The position numbers were made by a program, and so were the translations under genes. DNA of 64,000 nt from contig OZ038517.1 of the NCBI GenBank assembly GCA_964036315.1, positions 52,969,288 through 53,033,287 of the forward strand. The letters are read 5' to 3'. A model generated the notes under the pieces. That model saw only the letters and a program-made list of their open reading frames with translations. It was not told the origin of the DNA and did not search any database. The DNA comes from Acanthosepion esculentum (taxonomy: Eukaryota; Mollusca; Cephalopoda; Sepiida; Sepiidae). Positions 9,365 through 20,439 of the stretch are shown here, in pieces (within the stretch, counting starts at the first letter, position 1; each line of letters starts with the position of its first letter).

Positions 9365-9850
9365 TTATATTTTCTCTAAAGGTTTTTTGTCGTTGTTTAC
9401 ATGCTCGTTCCTTAGTATTCCTAGCATGCTCCTGTAGGACCAAATTTTTGTTGCTCCATTTCTCTTCATCGGTGAGGAGATTGTTCGATATTCACTGCCA
9501 TATAGGAGGACTGATATTACGTAATAGTTCAGTTCTCTTTTCTTTGTTTCTGTTGCTTCAAGTCTCTTCATCTGCGAGGAGATTGTCCAGCATCCACTGC
9601 CATATAGGAGGACTGATATTACGTAACAGTTCAGTACTCTTTTCTTTGTTTCTGTTGCTTCAAGTCTCTTCTTCATCTGTGAGGAGATTGTCCACCATTC
9701 ACTGCTATATAGGAGGACTGATATTACGTAACAGTTCAGCACTTATTTCTTTGTTTCTAACGAAAATTTTTTTTTTGCTTCCTAATACTTTGCTTAGCTT
9801 TTGGAAGGCATCTTTCGCTGTCCCAAGGCTCCTTCGTGTTACAGACACAT
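9365..9850 (-). pseudogene. LINE RT fragment with an internal triplicated block
   Basis: The minus-strand ORF reads three successive in-frame versions of LNCYVISVLLYGSECWTIS followed by SQMKRLEATETKK, each about 93-96 bp (9480-9745). It then continues as WSYRSMLGILRNEHVNND near 9400. Upstream on the same strand, AKDAFQKLSKVLG lies at about 9820-9780. This is the region just after the RT core in many LINEs. The single-copy counterpart at 37.9 kb confirms the order. Triplication of one block inside the coding region is not part of a normal RT. Confidence 0.8.
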
Positions 9851-10239
9851 TCTATACCAGGCATAACGTGCAGGATTCTCCCGGTGAAAAGAAATGCACT
9901 TTGTTGCTATTTAAGTCTTTGTCAGAAGTTCTCGAAAAAGTATTCGGCCCTCCACCAAATGATTCGCAGCGCATATCAATGTAGCCTGCGGTCACATCAT
10001 CCACGCTTCTGTGATTTCGTTTGAAGTGGTACTTCAAAGTCTGTTTGCGTTGGATCTTGTCCATCTCTTTCCTTATCTGTCTCATTATATTATCTCCCCT
10101 TCAATAACGGTGCAGAGGAAGTAAAAATACACAGCTATGCACTACAATCTGCATTCTTTCCTACAAACCCGAAATGATCGATTTTCTCACAAAACCTCTA
10201 AGTATTTACTTGCAACTTTAAAGAATATAATTTTCCAGT
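9851..10239. other. spacer upstream of the LINE-tail array
   Basis: A 77-residue open frame on the minus strand (10085-9852) reads toward the LINE fragment above, but I cannot assign it to a domain. Nothing else is recognisable. Confidence 0.35.
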
Positions 10240-11515
10240 CATTTTCTTCTTTTATGTGCCGTGTCCCTTCAGGACATGGGTGACCATGGCTCTCCACAAC
10301 TACCTATTTTTTTTTTACTCTAAGTAACTATTGACCTCTTACCATCCATTTTGTTTTTTTTTCTCTGCTATCCATTCAATTCTTTTATGTGCCGTGTCCA
10401 TTCAGGTCGTGGATTATCATAGCTCTCCACAACTACCTATTTTTTGTTTGCTCGATGTAACTTTTAACCTTTCACCATCCATTTTCTCTTCGCTCTGTTA
10501 TCCATTCACTGATTTTATATGTCCTTTCATGACGTGGGCAATCATGACTCTCCACAACTTCCTGCTTAACCTTTTAACTTCGATTTTGTCCTTGCACTAC
10601 TATCCATTCACATATTTTATGTGCCGCCTCCTTTCGGGACCTGATCGATCATAGTTCTCCACAGCATCCTCTCTATTATTGCTCTAAGTAACCTTTTACC
10701 GTTTATTTTGTTCTTTCTCTACTGTCCATTCACTTATTTTATGTACCGGCTTCCTACAGTACATGAGCGATCATGGCTCTCCACAACTTCCTGTCTATTA
10801 TTGCTCTAAGTAACTTTTCACCATCGTTGTCCTTGTTCTGATAACCATTCACTTCATAAATCGTCTCCTTCAGGCTGTGGAAGATCACGGCTCTCCACAA
10901 CTATCTATTTATTACTGCCGTCAGTAACATTTTTCTCCTTGTCTGCCTATCCATCCACTTCAGGGCATAGGTAAACATGGCTCTCCACAACTTCCAGTCT
11001 GTTATTGCTCTAAGTAACATTTAACTTTTTAACATACATTTTATCTTTGCCCTGCAATTCATTCACTTTTTATATGCCATGTCCCTTCAGGACGTGGGTA
11101 CTCATGGCTCTCCACAACTTCCTGTCTATTATTGCTCGAAGTAATACTTGACACTTTAACATTCATTTTCTTCTTTCTCTGCTATCCAACTCACTTCTTT
11201 TATATGCCATATCCCTTCAGGACGTGGCTCTCCACAACTTCCTGTCTATTATTGCACTAAGTAACATTATACCCTTTACTATCGATCTTTCTCCTTGTCC
11301 TGATATCCAACCACTTCTTTTATATGCCGTGTCACTTCATGGAGTAGGCGATCATGGCTCTCCACAATTTCCTGTCTATTATTGTTTTAAGTAACTTTTG
11401 TCTTTTTACCACTCATCTTTGTCCTTACTCTGTTATCCATTCACTTCTTTTATATGCTGTGTCTCTTCATGGAGTAGGCGATCATGGCTCTCCATAATTT
11501 CCAAAGGATAAGAAA
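10240..11515 (-). repeat. tandem array of a LINE 3' end, about 120-bp units
   Basis: About eleven units, each holding a variant of ATCATGGCTCTCCACAACTT (near 10285, 10420, 10540, 10650, 10773, 10888, 10977, 11105, 11226, 11355 and 11485). Reverse-complemented, the conserved part encodes RKLWRAMIAHVLKGHGT and a stop, the last residues of the RT seen at 38.3 kb. The rest of each unit is 3' untranslated sequence. Spacing varies from about 90 to 135 bp. A second array with a distinct spacer is at 59.3-59.9 kb. Confidence 0.85.
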
Positions 11516-12160
11516 TTCTGGAAAGCGACGATCGTCCATGTCCTGAGATGACACGGTAAATACAAGTCTGTAGCTATAAGAATGCTTGTCATGTTGAGAA
11601 AGCTGTTCCAGACAATCTTGTAGACAGGATTTCCTCCTTTGCCATTGCTATCTAATATTTGTTTATAGATAGCGGAATCGTCACTTGAAAAGAATTCGCT
11701 TGGTACTTCTGTTGAATTGTATTCACAAATCTCCCTAGAGATTTTTTTTTTATCTAGGAATTCGACAATGTTTATAAACAGGAAAAATCAATTGAACAAA
11801 CCTTGTAATCTTAGTTTCAGAACACGTGAGTCACTCAAAGGAAAACAGTGACCAAACAATGCACAAACAAAAGAATCTTTGCACGGAAAGCTTGCACTTT
11901 TTAACCCTTTACTTCATATAAATCTCGAACACAGTTTTCTGTTTTGATGTAATGAAAGTGGGTAACGAAAATTTGAACTTTATTAATAGCAGCCGAAGTT
12001 ATTTTTAAAAGTAACCCAAAAAGTCTCAAGTAGTAACATTCAAAATTTAGTAACGCTAGGCTTTCAGAGGTTATCCAATCTAACCAGTGGCGTACCTAGA
12101 GGGGGTGGTCCGCTCCGGGCGGCACTTTTATGAAGACGGTACTTTTGTGTCTGCTGTAGG
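11516..12160. other. unassigned spacer
   Basis: I see no gene or named repeat. The last 60 bases begin sequence shared with the hAT-associated units that follow. Confidence 0.4.
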
Positions 12161-12257
12161 CTATAAGCTTGTATGGGCTGTTTGAAATAAAAGTGATTTT
12201 AATGTGGGTTGAATGTGGATCTTTTCGATTTTGAGTAACTTAAACTTTGGCATATAT

Positions 12258-12934
12258 CAGGTGTGGCCAAACCGCGGCTCGTGAGCCACATGCGGTTCTT
12301 TGACCTTTAATATACGGCCCGTAGCTATAAACCTGTATAGGCTGTTTGAAAGAAAAGTGGTTTTAATGTCGGGACAGTACTCACGGTTGAAAGATCTTTT
12401 CAATTTCGAGTAACTTAAACTATGGTATATATCGGCGTGGCCAAGCCGCGGCTCACGAGCCACATGCGGCTCTTTGACCCTTAATATGCGGCTTGTGGAA
12501 ATATGTTGACTGAATTCCTTTTTTTCATCACAATTAATATAAAAAGAAAAAAAAATCCAAGCTTTATAATTATTTACTGGGTATGAATTGAGACTTCATT
12601 GGATTACAACGTAAGTTTAATGTTCATGGTTAGCAAAAATATTTAAGAAATTAAATCCTAATTTTAATGCTAGATCTGAGTGAGGGATTGTTCTTTAGTG
12701 TTGAAGGAAGGAATGGTGGAAGGAAGTGAGATTAAAGAAATTTCCGGTCAGCAAGTGTTACTGAGGAATGTCAGGGGATGAAGGGGACTGCACTCGTGTC
12801 ATGTACAGGTTTATTTCAATGTTACTGAAATACAAATTCGCACTTTTTTCTTAAAACTTCCCGTGGTTCGTTACCGTATTAAAATACGCTCAATATCGTT
12901 AAAACAATCATCAGTCAAGATTTTGAAAACATTT

Positions 12935-12977
<43 letters not shown>

Positions 12978-13573
12978 TGTAACCCGGATATAAGAGAGTT
13001 GTCGGGACCGGGGAAGAAGTCTCTTATATCCGAGTTTCTCTTATATCCGGGTTTGGTCTATTATACGGTGTAACCCGGATATAAGAGAAACCCGGATATA
13101 AGAGCGATTTTCTCTGGTCCCAAATTAGAGCCATACTTACTTAAACAAAATAGACCAAACCCGGATATAAGAGAAACCCGGATATAAGAGACTTCTTCTC
13201 CGGTCCCGACAACTCTCTTATATCCCGGTTACACTATATATACATTAACACAGGCTCTAATTTTGGACCAGATAAAATCTATCTTATATCCGAGTTTCTC
13301 TTATATCCGGGTCTCTTATATCCGGGTTACACTGTATATATATTTGTATTTTGTGATTATGGAAACCAATACAAATTAACAGTTTAAAAAACTGCATGCA
13401 TGAATAAATATTATTGCACTCATGTATTCCTTAATATTTCTATAAAAAATTTGTAACAAAATGTGTATGTAACAAAAACGTATGTGTAAATTTTGTTCAT
13501 GTGTTTCGGCTCTCAAACAACTGATGTTTATCGTATGTTTTTTTTTTACATTAAACAAGTTTGGCCACCCCTG
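12258..13573. mobile_element. nonautonomous hAT-like element with nested MITE
   Basis: The left end CAGGTGTGGCCAAACC (12258) and right end CAGGGGTGGCCAAAC (reverse complement, ending 13573) are inverted. The 8-bp GCATATAT lies on both sides (12250-12257, 13574-13581), the target-duplication length of hAT elements. The first 178 bp is tandemly repeated, with the second unit at 12436. A related copy in opposite orientation spans about 29.30-30.29 kb and shares the AAAATTTACACAT interior. That copy also has GCATATAT at its right edge, so flank and element may have moved together. No transposase is present. Confidence 0.7.
12975..13334. mobile_element. pogo/Tigger-like MITE with internal inverted copies
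   Basis: The ends are CAGTGTAACCCGGATATAAG and its inverted form, flanked by TA. The interior holds further inverted and direct copies of the terminus (13069-13110, 13150-13235, 13280-13334), so several copies have piled up or duplicated. It lies next to a (TA)n tract at 12939-12974 and inside the hAT-like element. Confidence 0.72.
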
Positions 13574-14430
13574 GCATATATATTCGCATATCTACTGTCT
13601 ATAGAGCGATAATTGACATGAAATCGTTTTTGACGATGCCATTGAAGAATTTACCAACCAATAAGCCAGAAAAGTTTCTTTGTAGAAATAAATAAATAAA
13701 TAAATAAATCCTCACAGTTGAAGGAACTTTTCGATTTCAAGAAAATTAAACCATGGCGTTTATATTGGTTTATTTACTTTCTATAGTAGATAGATTTGAC
13801 AGATGAGATATCTTGTGACGATGTCACTGAAGAATCTGCCAACTAAAAAGCAAGAAAAGTTACTTTGTAGAAACTTGTACCGTATTTGACGGTATATAAG
13901 GCACACGTTTTTTTTTTTTTACATTTAAAATTCCCCCTGCCTCTTATATGCCATATGTAGGTTGACTAATTTTATTAATTACTAATTTTTTTCTTGATTT
14001 GCCCTGCTGAAATTGGCGTGCGTCTTATACGCCGTCATTTTCATTTAAAAAATAAAGATGCTCCTAATTTTTGACACTTTTTCCTGATATGTCATTTTTG
14101 CTTTTTAACTTTTACGGATAAAGTTTAAGTACGTTTGTTGCGTATTTAAAGCATACTATATTTGAGTCTGTGAAAGTAATATTATAATTGTTCACAAACT
14201 AGTTTTTTAACTTTAAGAGTGAGTCACTGTGCAATATGTATTTTGTGCGGGGGTCGGGAGGCAGCAAATTCAATTGCTACACTCGAGATATGCCACTGAG
14301 TCTGACAACACTGCATAAAAGTAAGTTTTTCTAGGATATATCCTAGAAAACTTACTTGCACGCAGTCAACGATGGTAAAAAGTGGAGGCAACATGACATT
14401 TTCACTCAATTTAAAAAAAATATATAAAAT
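13574..14430. other. repeat-rich spacer
   Basis: Two related blocks lie at 13600-13715 and 13770-13870 (both contain GACGATG.CA.TGAAGAAT and CAGAAAAGTT-type sequence). Positions 13885-14060 contain a dispersed repeat with GACGGTATATAAGGCACACG. No coding signal. Confidence 0.45.
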
Positions 14431-14822
14431 TTATTATTATTATTATTATTATTATTTGTTCTTTTGATTTCTGTTGTATACCCATATCTTTCCGGGTCCC
14501 AACTAGAGATCTAAGGTCAGAAATGGCCTCATTACTTGTGTGTACACAGTTTTTCGTTCAGGCATTATTTTGTATATTGATATTTTGTACTTCTTTTTGT
14601 ATTACTTTTTATGCTACCAGGAATCCCTTCAATGAGTCTATCGGAACCTTTTTTTTCAATCAATCCGAAGGCTCCAACTACAACAGGGATTGTTGATGTC
14701 CTCATGTGCTACATTTTTTTTCTATTTCTATTTCTATTTCAAGGTCCTTGTATTTTGACAGCTTTTCGAATATCGTCAAAGATACATTGCAGTCTGCAGG
14801 GACTGCCATATCAATAAGGTGG
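14431..14822 (-). pseudogene. R2-like LINE C-terminus, copy a
   Basis: The minus strand gives HLIDMAVPADCNVSLTIFEK, LSKYKDLEIEIE and TIPVVVGAFGLIEKK, the last part of the same protein as the 193-residue copy at 16.06-16.64 kb. On this strand the copy ends in (AAT)n (14431-14455), the 3' microsatellite tail of the LINE. Confidence 0.8.
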
Positions 14823-14823
14823 C

Positions 14824-15120
14824 ACTTATTTTGTCAATTATTATTATTATTATTATTTGCGTATGTTGTGTTTCCTGCTCTCTATCCTGTAGAGCCGGGT
14901 CCAAACTATGGTCCTTAGACTCTTTAGAAGAATTTTCATTTAATTGACAGCACTTTTCTTAGTCTATGGGATGTCCCTAGTAGGGCGATCTTCTGGTCAA
15001 CGTCTATGTTGATGTTACTAGGGACATTCTTGGTAAAATTGTCCATTCCTTTTCTCACGATTAACTACGATTAATTTTGGTACAGTCTCAGTCTACATTC
15101 CCCACATCCTGTTTATTTCG
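14824..15120 (-). pseudogene. R2-like LINE 3' end, copy b
   Basis: The minus strand reads TETVPKLIVVNREKGMDNF and NIDVDQKIALLGTSHRLRKVLSIK with a stop, then untranslated sequence and a short (AAT)n tail at about 14840-14858. The last residues match the 37.15-kb copy almost exactly. Confidence 0.8.
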
Positions 15121-15169
<49 letters not shown>

Positions 15170-15762
15170 TGTGTATGTTATGTTTCCTGTTTTGTAACTT
15201 GTAGAGCAGGGTCCAAACTATGGTCCTTAGGCCCTATAGGAGATTTGTCATTTTACTGATAGCACTTTTCTTAGTCTATGGGCTGTTCCTAGTAGGGCGA
15301 TCTTCTGGGCAACGTCTATGTTGATGTTACCAGGGACACTGTTAGTAAAATTGTCCATTCCTTTTTATCAAGAGGCCCGGAGCTCCTATTACTACTGGTA
15401 CAGTCTCAGTCTTCATTAATCTCGATCTCCAGGTCCTTGTATTTGAACAATTTCTCGATAATTTTTATGGAGGTGTTTCTCTCAGATGGTACTGCTATGT
15501 CAATAAGCATACACTTCCTGAATTTCTTGTCTTTTATGATAATATCAGGTCTGTTGGCTTTTATTTCCCTGTCAGTTTGTATTGGCATGTTTCAGAGGAT
15601 AGTTACATCGTTATTTTGGGTAACTGTGTCTGGTGTGGTGGTCATACCATCTCTCAATGGTTTCGATTTTGTGTTTCTTGCATATTTTCCGGTGCACATG
15701 TGTCGCTACCTTGTTATGTCTCTGGGTATATTCATTTTCTGCCAGTTCCGGACATCCTGAGA
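15121..15762 (-). pseudogene. R2-like LINE C-terminus, copy c
   Basis: Starts (on plus) at an (ATT)n tail, 15123-15169. The minus strand retains the same C-terminal domain with stops: TQRHNKVATHVHRKICKKHK, then KIETIERWYDHHT, the RPDIIIKDKKFRKC region near 15590-15510, and a terminal LRKVLSIK near 15265. Frameshifts break it. Confidence 0.8.
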
Positions 15763-15832
15763 TAATATGGTCGACAGTTTCATCATATTTCCCGCAGTTC
15801 CTGCATTTGTTGTTGTTGTTGTTGTTGTTGTT

Positions 15833-15840
15833 ATATTATT

Positions 15841-15912
<72 letters not shown>

Positions 15913-16850
15913 GTTTCTGGTGTGTATTCATATCTTTCCGGGTCCCGACCAGAGACCTAAGGTCAGAAATGTCATCATGACATTTTCCGCTGAGCAATTA
16001 AAAAAAAAAAAAAATCACACATATTTTACAGAGATAAAAGGTAAGGTGTGGGCTGTACTCATGAGACACCTTTTTGTGTTTCTTTAAGGCTTGGGCTATC
16101 AGGAATCCCTTTAATGTGTCTATTGGTATCTTTTCCAATAAATCCGAGGGCTCCAACTACAACTAGAAATGTTGATGTCCCCATGTGCCACATTTTTGAC
16201 ATTTCGATTTCAAGGTCCTTGTATTTTGATAGCTTTTTGAAGATCTTCAAAAATACATTGCAGTCTACAGGGAATGCCATGTCAATATGAAGGCATTTTT
16301 TGTTTTTGCGGTCTCTAATAACGATGTCTGGACGATTAGCTTTGATTGTTCTGTCTGTGTGTATAGGAAAGTCCCATAAAATTGCAACATGTCCTATCTC
16401 CGTAACCGGGTCTGGGTGGTGTTCATACCAATTTCTTGCAGTTTCCTTCCCGTAGAAGTTGCAGATTTTCCAGTGCAGATATTGGCCCACTCTGTCATGC
16501 CGGATTTTAAATTCAGTGGGTGCCAATACCATACAACCTGATACAAGGCGGTCAATTGTTTCTGGATATTTATCACAGAATCTGCATTTTGGGCTAACAC
16601 AATTTTTCAGTATATGTGCTTGATCATTTCTAGTTATCAAGCATTGGTCCTGTGCAGCAAGAATAAAACCTTCGGTTTCAGCTTTTAACCCTGCACTACG
16701 TAGCCACTGATGGGTACGGGGTTTGTCTATATCAGTTTGTTTGGTACGGGCAGAGTATTGACCGTGAAGCGGTTTATCTTGCCATCGTTTCTGTATTTGG
16801 TCGGTTGCATTTGCATTTGCTTTCTTTTTCAGTATTTTTCAGCTTCAGTT
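15833..16850 (-). pseudogene. R2-like LINE C-terminal domain, longest copy (d)
   Basis: A 193-residue minus-strand ORF (16640-16059) covers a zinc-knuckle-like CRFCDKYPETIDRLVSGC (C19, C22 and C36, with R where His is expected). It continues through RPDIVIRDRKNKKCLHIDMA (RPD at 103-105), SKYKDLEIEMSKMW and VVVGALGFIGKD. A cysteine knuckle followed by RPD and a later acidic strand is the layout of the restriction-like endonuclease of R2-type LINEs, which nicks the target. The RT lies upstream and is missing here. The copy ends in mixed (ATT)n/(ATC)n at 15833-15912. The R2 assignment is by layout only. Confidence 0.78.
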
Positions 16851-16899
16851 GGTGTATTGTGCATTACTTGTATTTCTTCACTCATTTGAAACTCGTTTG

Positions 16900-16900
<1 letters not shown>

Positions 16901-16941
<41 letters not shown>

Positions 16942-17205
16942 TCCTTTGATATCTGCCGTTTACACATTTCTTTCCGGGTCCCGCCCAGGGACCTAAGTTT
17001 AGAAATGGTATCATGACACTTTCCACTGAAAAAAAAAATTATTACATAGATAAAGCCCTTCGTAAAGTGTGGGCTGTACTTGTCAGAATAATTTTTTGTA
17101 TCTCTTTGAGGCATGGACTTCCAGGGATCCCTTCAGTTAGTCTACTGGAATCTTTTCCAACCAATCCTAAGGCTCCAACTACAACAGGGATTGTTGATGT
17201 TCCCA

Positions 17206-17236
<31 letters not shown>
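16901..17236 (-). pseudogene. R2-like LINE 3' end, copy e
   Basis: The minus strand gives TIPVVVGALGLVGKDSSR and GIPGSPCLKEIQK, then AHTLRRALSM, again the protein C-terminus. It lies between (ATT)n tracts at 16901-16941 and 17205-17236. The second tract interrupts the ORF where it would continue upstream. Confidence 0.78.
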
Positions 17237-17735
17237 TTTTTTTTTCAACCGGCGATCTTCCATTATGGATGTTCTTCATGAAGTCATGCAACCTCAAACA
17301 GATATCAACTTTCGCAGAATATTTGCACAGCCAAGCAACGAAGACTTCTGAAGCGATAGTAGTCAGTAGTCTTTATTTCGATGTTTTCAGTGTATAGGAG
17401 GTACAGACCCCAATGCTTTAATGATAGTAGGGAAACGCCAACATATTCTAGCAACTTCCATCCCAAGGTCAGTGTATTTATTGAGCAAGTTTATCAATAT
17501 ATTTGACCGTGACATTATGGACATCAAGAAGAGACACGTCGATGAAATGCCATTTTCTTTTTCTTTTTTTTTTTTTCTTTTTTTTTAAGTCTGGTTTGGC
17601 GTCCTCAAGGACTCCCTTTTTTGGATACTGAAATCCCACAAGATCTTGATCTGTTCGTTTTCAATCACTTTGGTTGACTGGTGGCAGTGCCATTTCTCAT
17701 CTAATTTGTCATTATCATTATTATTTTAATCATTT
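17237..17735. other. spacer with LINE scraps
   Basis: No intact feature. Positions 17350-17640 carry possible Jockey or R2-like RT scraps too decayed to assign. There is a T-rich run at 17545-17590. Confidence 0.35.
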
Positions 17736-17890
17736 CACCCCAAGCAAGGCGGGGATGCCACTAGTACGCAGGGGGCTTACAGGGAGTGAAAGTGAGAGAG
17801 AAGACTGACTCTAGGGAGGATTGAGGAAAGGACAAAAGGTGAACGGGATTCAAGAAAGTAGATGGCGATTGGCGTTGCATTTAAATTTTC
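17736..17890 (-). mobile_element. Jockey-type LINE 3' tail
   Basis: The reverse complement ends the Jockey ORF and 3' untranslated region. It matches 63.64-63.80 kb and 60.9-61.1 kb in the CAAGCAAGGYGGGRATGCCA and GGGAGTGAAAGTGAGAG blocks. Confidence 0.7.
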
Positions 17891-18029
17891 GAATTAATTA
17901 TCGGGAAAGCAAGTAAACGTAAAGCTAAAAATGAATCTTATCGAGAAACGATAATGAAGGAAAAAGGAAAAGGATTTTCATGTCTTGGGGGTCGATAAGG
18001 TGTCAAGGATATCATGAAGTGGTTAATTT

Positions 18030-18400
18030 TTGTTTATTCAATTCACCTCTAGTAAGGCGATAACGCCACTAAGACACAAGCGGATACTGCGAGTGAAAGA
18101 GAATGAAAATTTTTTTTTTAGAAATAACCGGAAGCCCAATCCGAAAAAGAAAACAAAGGATAAACATCTATTCCTGTTTAAAAGACCAGGAAGGAGTGTG
18201 AACCGGGCAATAGGCGAACCTATCTGCTCCTATTGAAGAGAAAAAATAAATAAATAGTAAATAAAATTTCAGAGTTTAGGCGCAGACGTTAGAAGTATAA
18301 TGTTGAAGTAGACGTTAGCGGGAACCGGAAATCCAATCCTGTAGAGGAAACAAGGTATAAATCTCTGTTTCTGTCGAAAAGACCTGAGATTTCAACCGTA
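18030..18400 (-). mobile_element. Jockey-type LINE 3' tail, diverged
   Basis: CTAGTAAGGCGATAACGCCA and GAGTGAAAGAGAATGAAAAT correspond to the tail at 17.74 kb. A repeat of the CGGAARYCCAATCC block at 18130 and 18320 indicates two overlapping copies. Confidence 0.6.
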
Positions 18401-18462
18401 CATCATTTTTCCCCTCCACAGGCGAAACTTTCCAAGTCTGTCGCCACTCTATCGCTATTTCC

Positions 18463-18830
18463 ATGAAAATGAGCTGTATTCCTGGGTCCCACCAGTTCAG
18501 ACCTAGGACTCACCATGCCACGTCCACAGGGTCTAGTCATCCTCATTTCCCTTCGTATTCCATTAAGATGGAAGTTCCACTCAGACATTTTTATTTTTTC
18601 ACCAAAATCGCACTTTGTGGAATAGACTCCCGAGAAGATGCTTTCCCGATCTCTAAAATATTAATCTCTTCACGTTTAGTGTCACCCTTAATCTGTCCTA
18701 CATATCCTCATAGTCTGTACATACTTCTGCCTCTTATGTCCATACAACAACTTTATTCAGTTACTCTCTACTTTCAGTGGTTCTTGAGCCTTATACTGAG
18801 TGAATAATATTCTTAATATTAATAAAATTT
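18463..18830 (+). pseudogene. Jockey-type LINE C-terminal fragment
   Basis: The plus strand reads, with frameshifts, TLWNRLPREDAFPIS near 18614-18655, matching ALWNRLPRIYFPDHY of the better copy at 31.94 kb. The upstream part is decayed. It is flanked by opposite-strand tails of the same family. Confidence 0.65.
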
Positions 18831-18834
18831 CAGA

Positions 18835-18960
18835 GTTTAGGCGGAGACGTTCGAAGTAATCAAATCACACCAATCAAGGAGATAATGCCCCTAAGACGCA
18901 AGAGGAGTGAAAGAGAATGAAAATCACCCCTCCCCTAAAAAATTAGAGGTAAAATGTGAC
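18835..18960 (-). mobile_element. Jockey-type LINE 3' tail
   Basis: CAAGGAGATAATGCCCCTAA and GGAGTGAAAGAGAATGAAAAT-type sequence match the other tails. Only about 120 bp remain. Confidence 0.55.
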
Positions 18961-19029
18961 ACATGGTCGTATTTTTCCCACTCCTAACTTTCCGGCTTTA
19001 ACAGAGTTATATTATGAAATGATCTAAGT

Positions 19030-19285
19030 CCGACAATATTTTAATTTCCTGGTTATACGTCATTTTTATAGATACAATTATTTAAGTAAATGCCCTGTTA
19101 TTAATAAACAGTATTAACTACATTTACCGGCCTGAATGTCTGAGAAATTTCCTAGAAAACCTGTATCCTGCACTTGTAGGATACAGGTTCAATTCCTGTC
19201 GGAGGATACATATTTTCTACCTGTCAGACCGGTAAATATAGTTAATACTCTTTATTATAAACAGAGCATTTAATTAACAGAGTTA
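19030..19285. mobile_element. foldback element with internal tRNA-like part
   Basis: The ends are inverted (about 19060-19135 versus 19215-19285; ATTTACCGGCCTGAATGTC against its complement near 19225). The centre contains GGTTCAATTCCTGTCGGAGG, which resembles a tRNA B box. The arm sequence recurs at 30.39-30.47 kb and forms the perfect palindrome at 34.83-35.04 kb. Confidence 0.6.
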
Positions 19286-19319
19286 TATAAAAAATGTTCA
19301 AGCGAACCTCTCAGTGATT

Positions 19320-19791
19320 AATAATTTTTTTAAAAACAGTTCACCCAAGCAAAGCCACTAAGACGCAAGGAGTTACTGGGAGTGAAAGAGAATAAGAAGA
19401 CTTTGTGGAGGACCGTGCGGGTGAAGATGTGAAGAGATATCAGAAGGTTAAGCTTTCCTGCTGGCCGGTCCAGCTACATGAGAATGTTGGACTTTAATTA
19501 AGTCCAAAGAAGACAAAAGAAAACAAACAAGACCGATATACATGGGTAAACAAATATATATTATGGGTAAACAAATATATTAATACACAGACATGAAAAG
19601 TTACATAGTGTTTGTATGGAGAAGTTATGTGTGTGTGTTGTGTTGAGTGTCCGTACGTACGTGTATTGTTCTTAGTGTGTTCCCAGAATATGGGAAACGC
19701 TGTATCTGTGAGATGTCACGTATTGGCCTAAGTGAAAAAGAGAAAGTTTTACCTCGCCTCCGCGCGAGGTTGCGGCTCAAGGCTTCAGTCG

Positions 19792-19859
<68 letters not shown>

Positions 19860-20040
19860 GTCAGCCAGTATTTATACTCAGGGGAGAGAGACCCTCGTTG
19901 AAGGATTAAGGAACTGAGGAGGAGCTAACTCCGACAACTTTATAAGGAACTAGAAACCCAATCCAAAAGAGGAAATAAGGATAAACTTCTGATCCTGTTA
20001 AAAAGAAAAGAAAAAACAAACAAAAGAAAAACAGGGTGTG
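19320..20040 (-). mobile_element. Jockey-type LINE tail split by an LTR insertion
   Basis: The tail of the 17.7/18.0-kb family (CAAGCAAAGCCACTAAGACG, GGGAGTGAAAGAGAATAAGA) stops at 19399. It resumes at 19941 with AGGAACTAGAAACCCAATCC, which matches the continuation at 18130. The gap is exactly the LTR plus its duplicated target. Confidence 0.65.
19404..19936 (+). mobile_element. solo LTR with 4-bp target duplication
   Basis: A 533-bp element beginning TGTGGAGGACC and ending CCGACA, flanked by ACTT on both sides (19400-19403, 19937-19940). A TATA-like TATTTATA lies near 19870 and an (AG)n tract at 19794-19856. A diverged copy in opposite orientation spans 35951-35488. There is no internal coding region, so it is probably left by LTR-LTR recombination. 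TG..CA ends and a 4-5 bp duplication fit Ty3/gypsy- or BEL-type elements, which I cannot distinguish. Confidence 0.8.
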
Positions 20041-20383
20041 TCAAGATGAAAATGATTTAGCCCCCCACCCCACCTCCAAAAAACGTCGGAGACCCCTAAT
20101 TTAAACATAGAATCAATAATACATTCTGTTGTTTGATCCCTTGGTCAGAGAGAGGCAAATGAAAGAAAAAGCTACCACTAAATGGAACGGGGACTGTGTT
20201 CTTTAAAGAGATAATGAAAAAAGACAGACGAACAGATAATCAATATTTGATCAACAGTCGTGATTCAATTTGCTGCAATATTTATTCGTGTCTCTCAGAG
20301 AACATGATTTGCTGTTAATCAAACATTAATTATTGCTAAGCATGTTTATCAGAAATGCCATCAGCTTTTATCACTTATACATT

Positions 20384-20430
20384 ACCAGCCCGGCTACCCG
20401 GCGTAGCCCGGGCATTATATCAAAGACTTG
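20384..20430 (-). mobile_element. possible Helitron 3' end
   Basis: The minus strand has a GC-rich hairpin (CCGGGCTAC pairing with GTAGCCGGG, one mismatch) followed within a few bases by CTGGT at 20388-20384, the CTRR(T) terminus. The body upstream on this strand is not clear. Confidence 0.5.
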
Positions 20431-20439
20431 TGGATTGAT

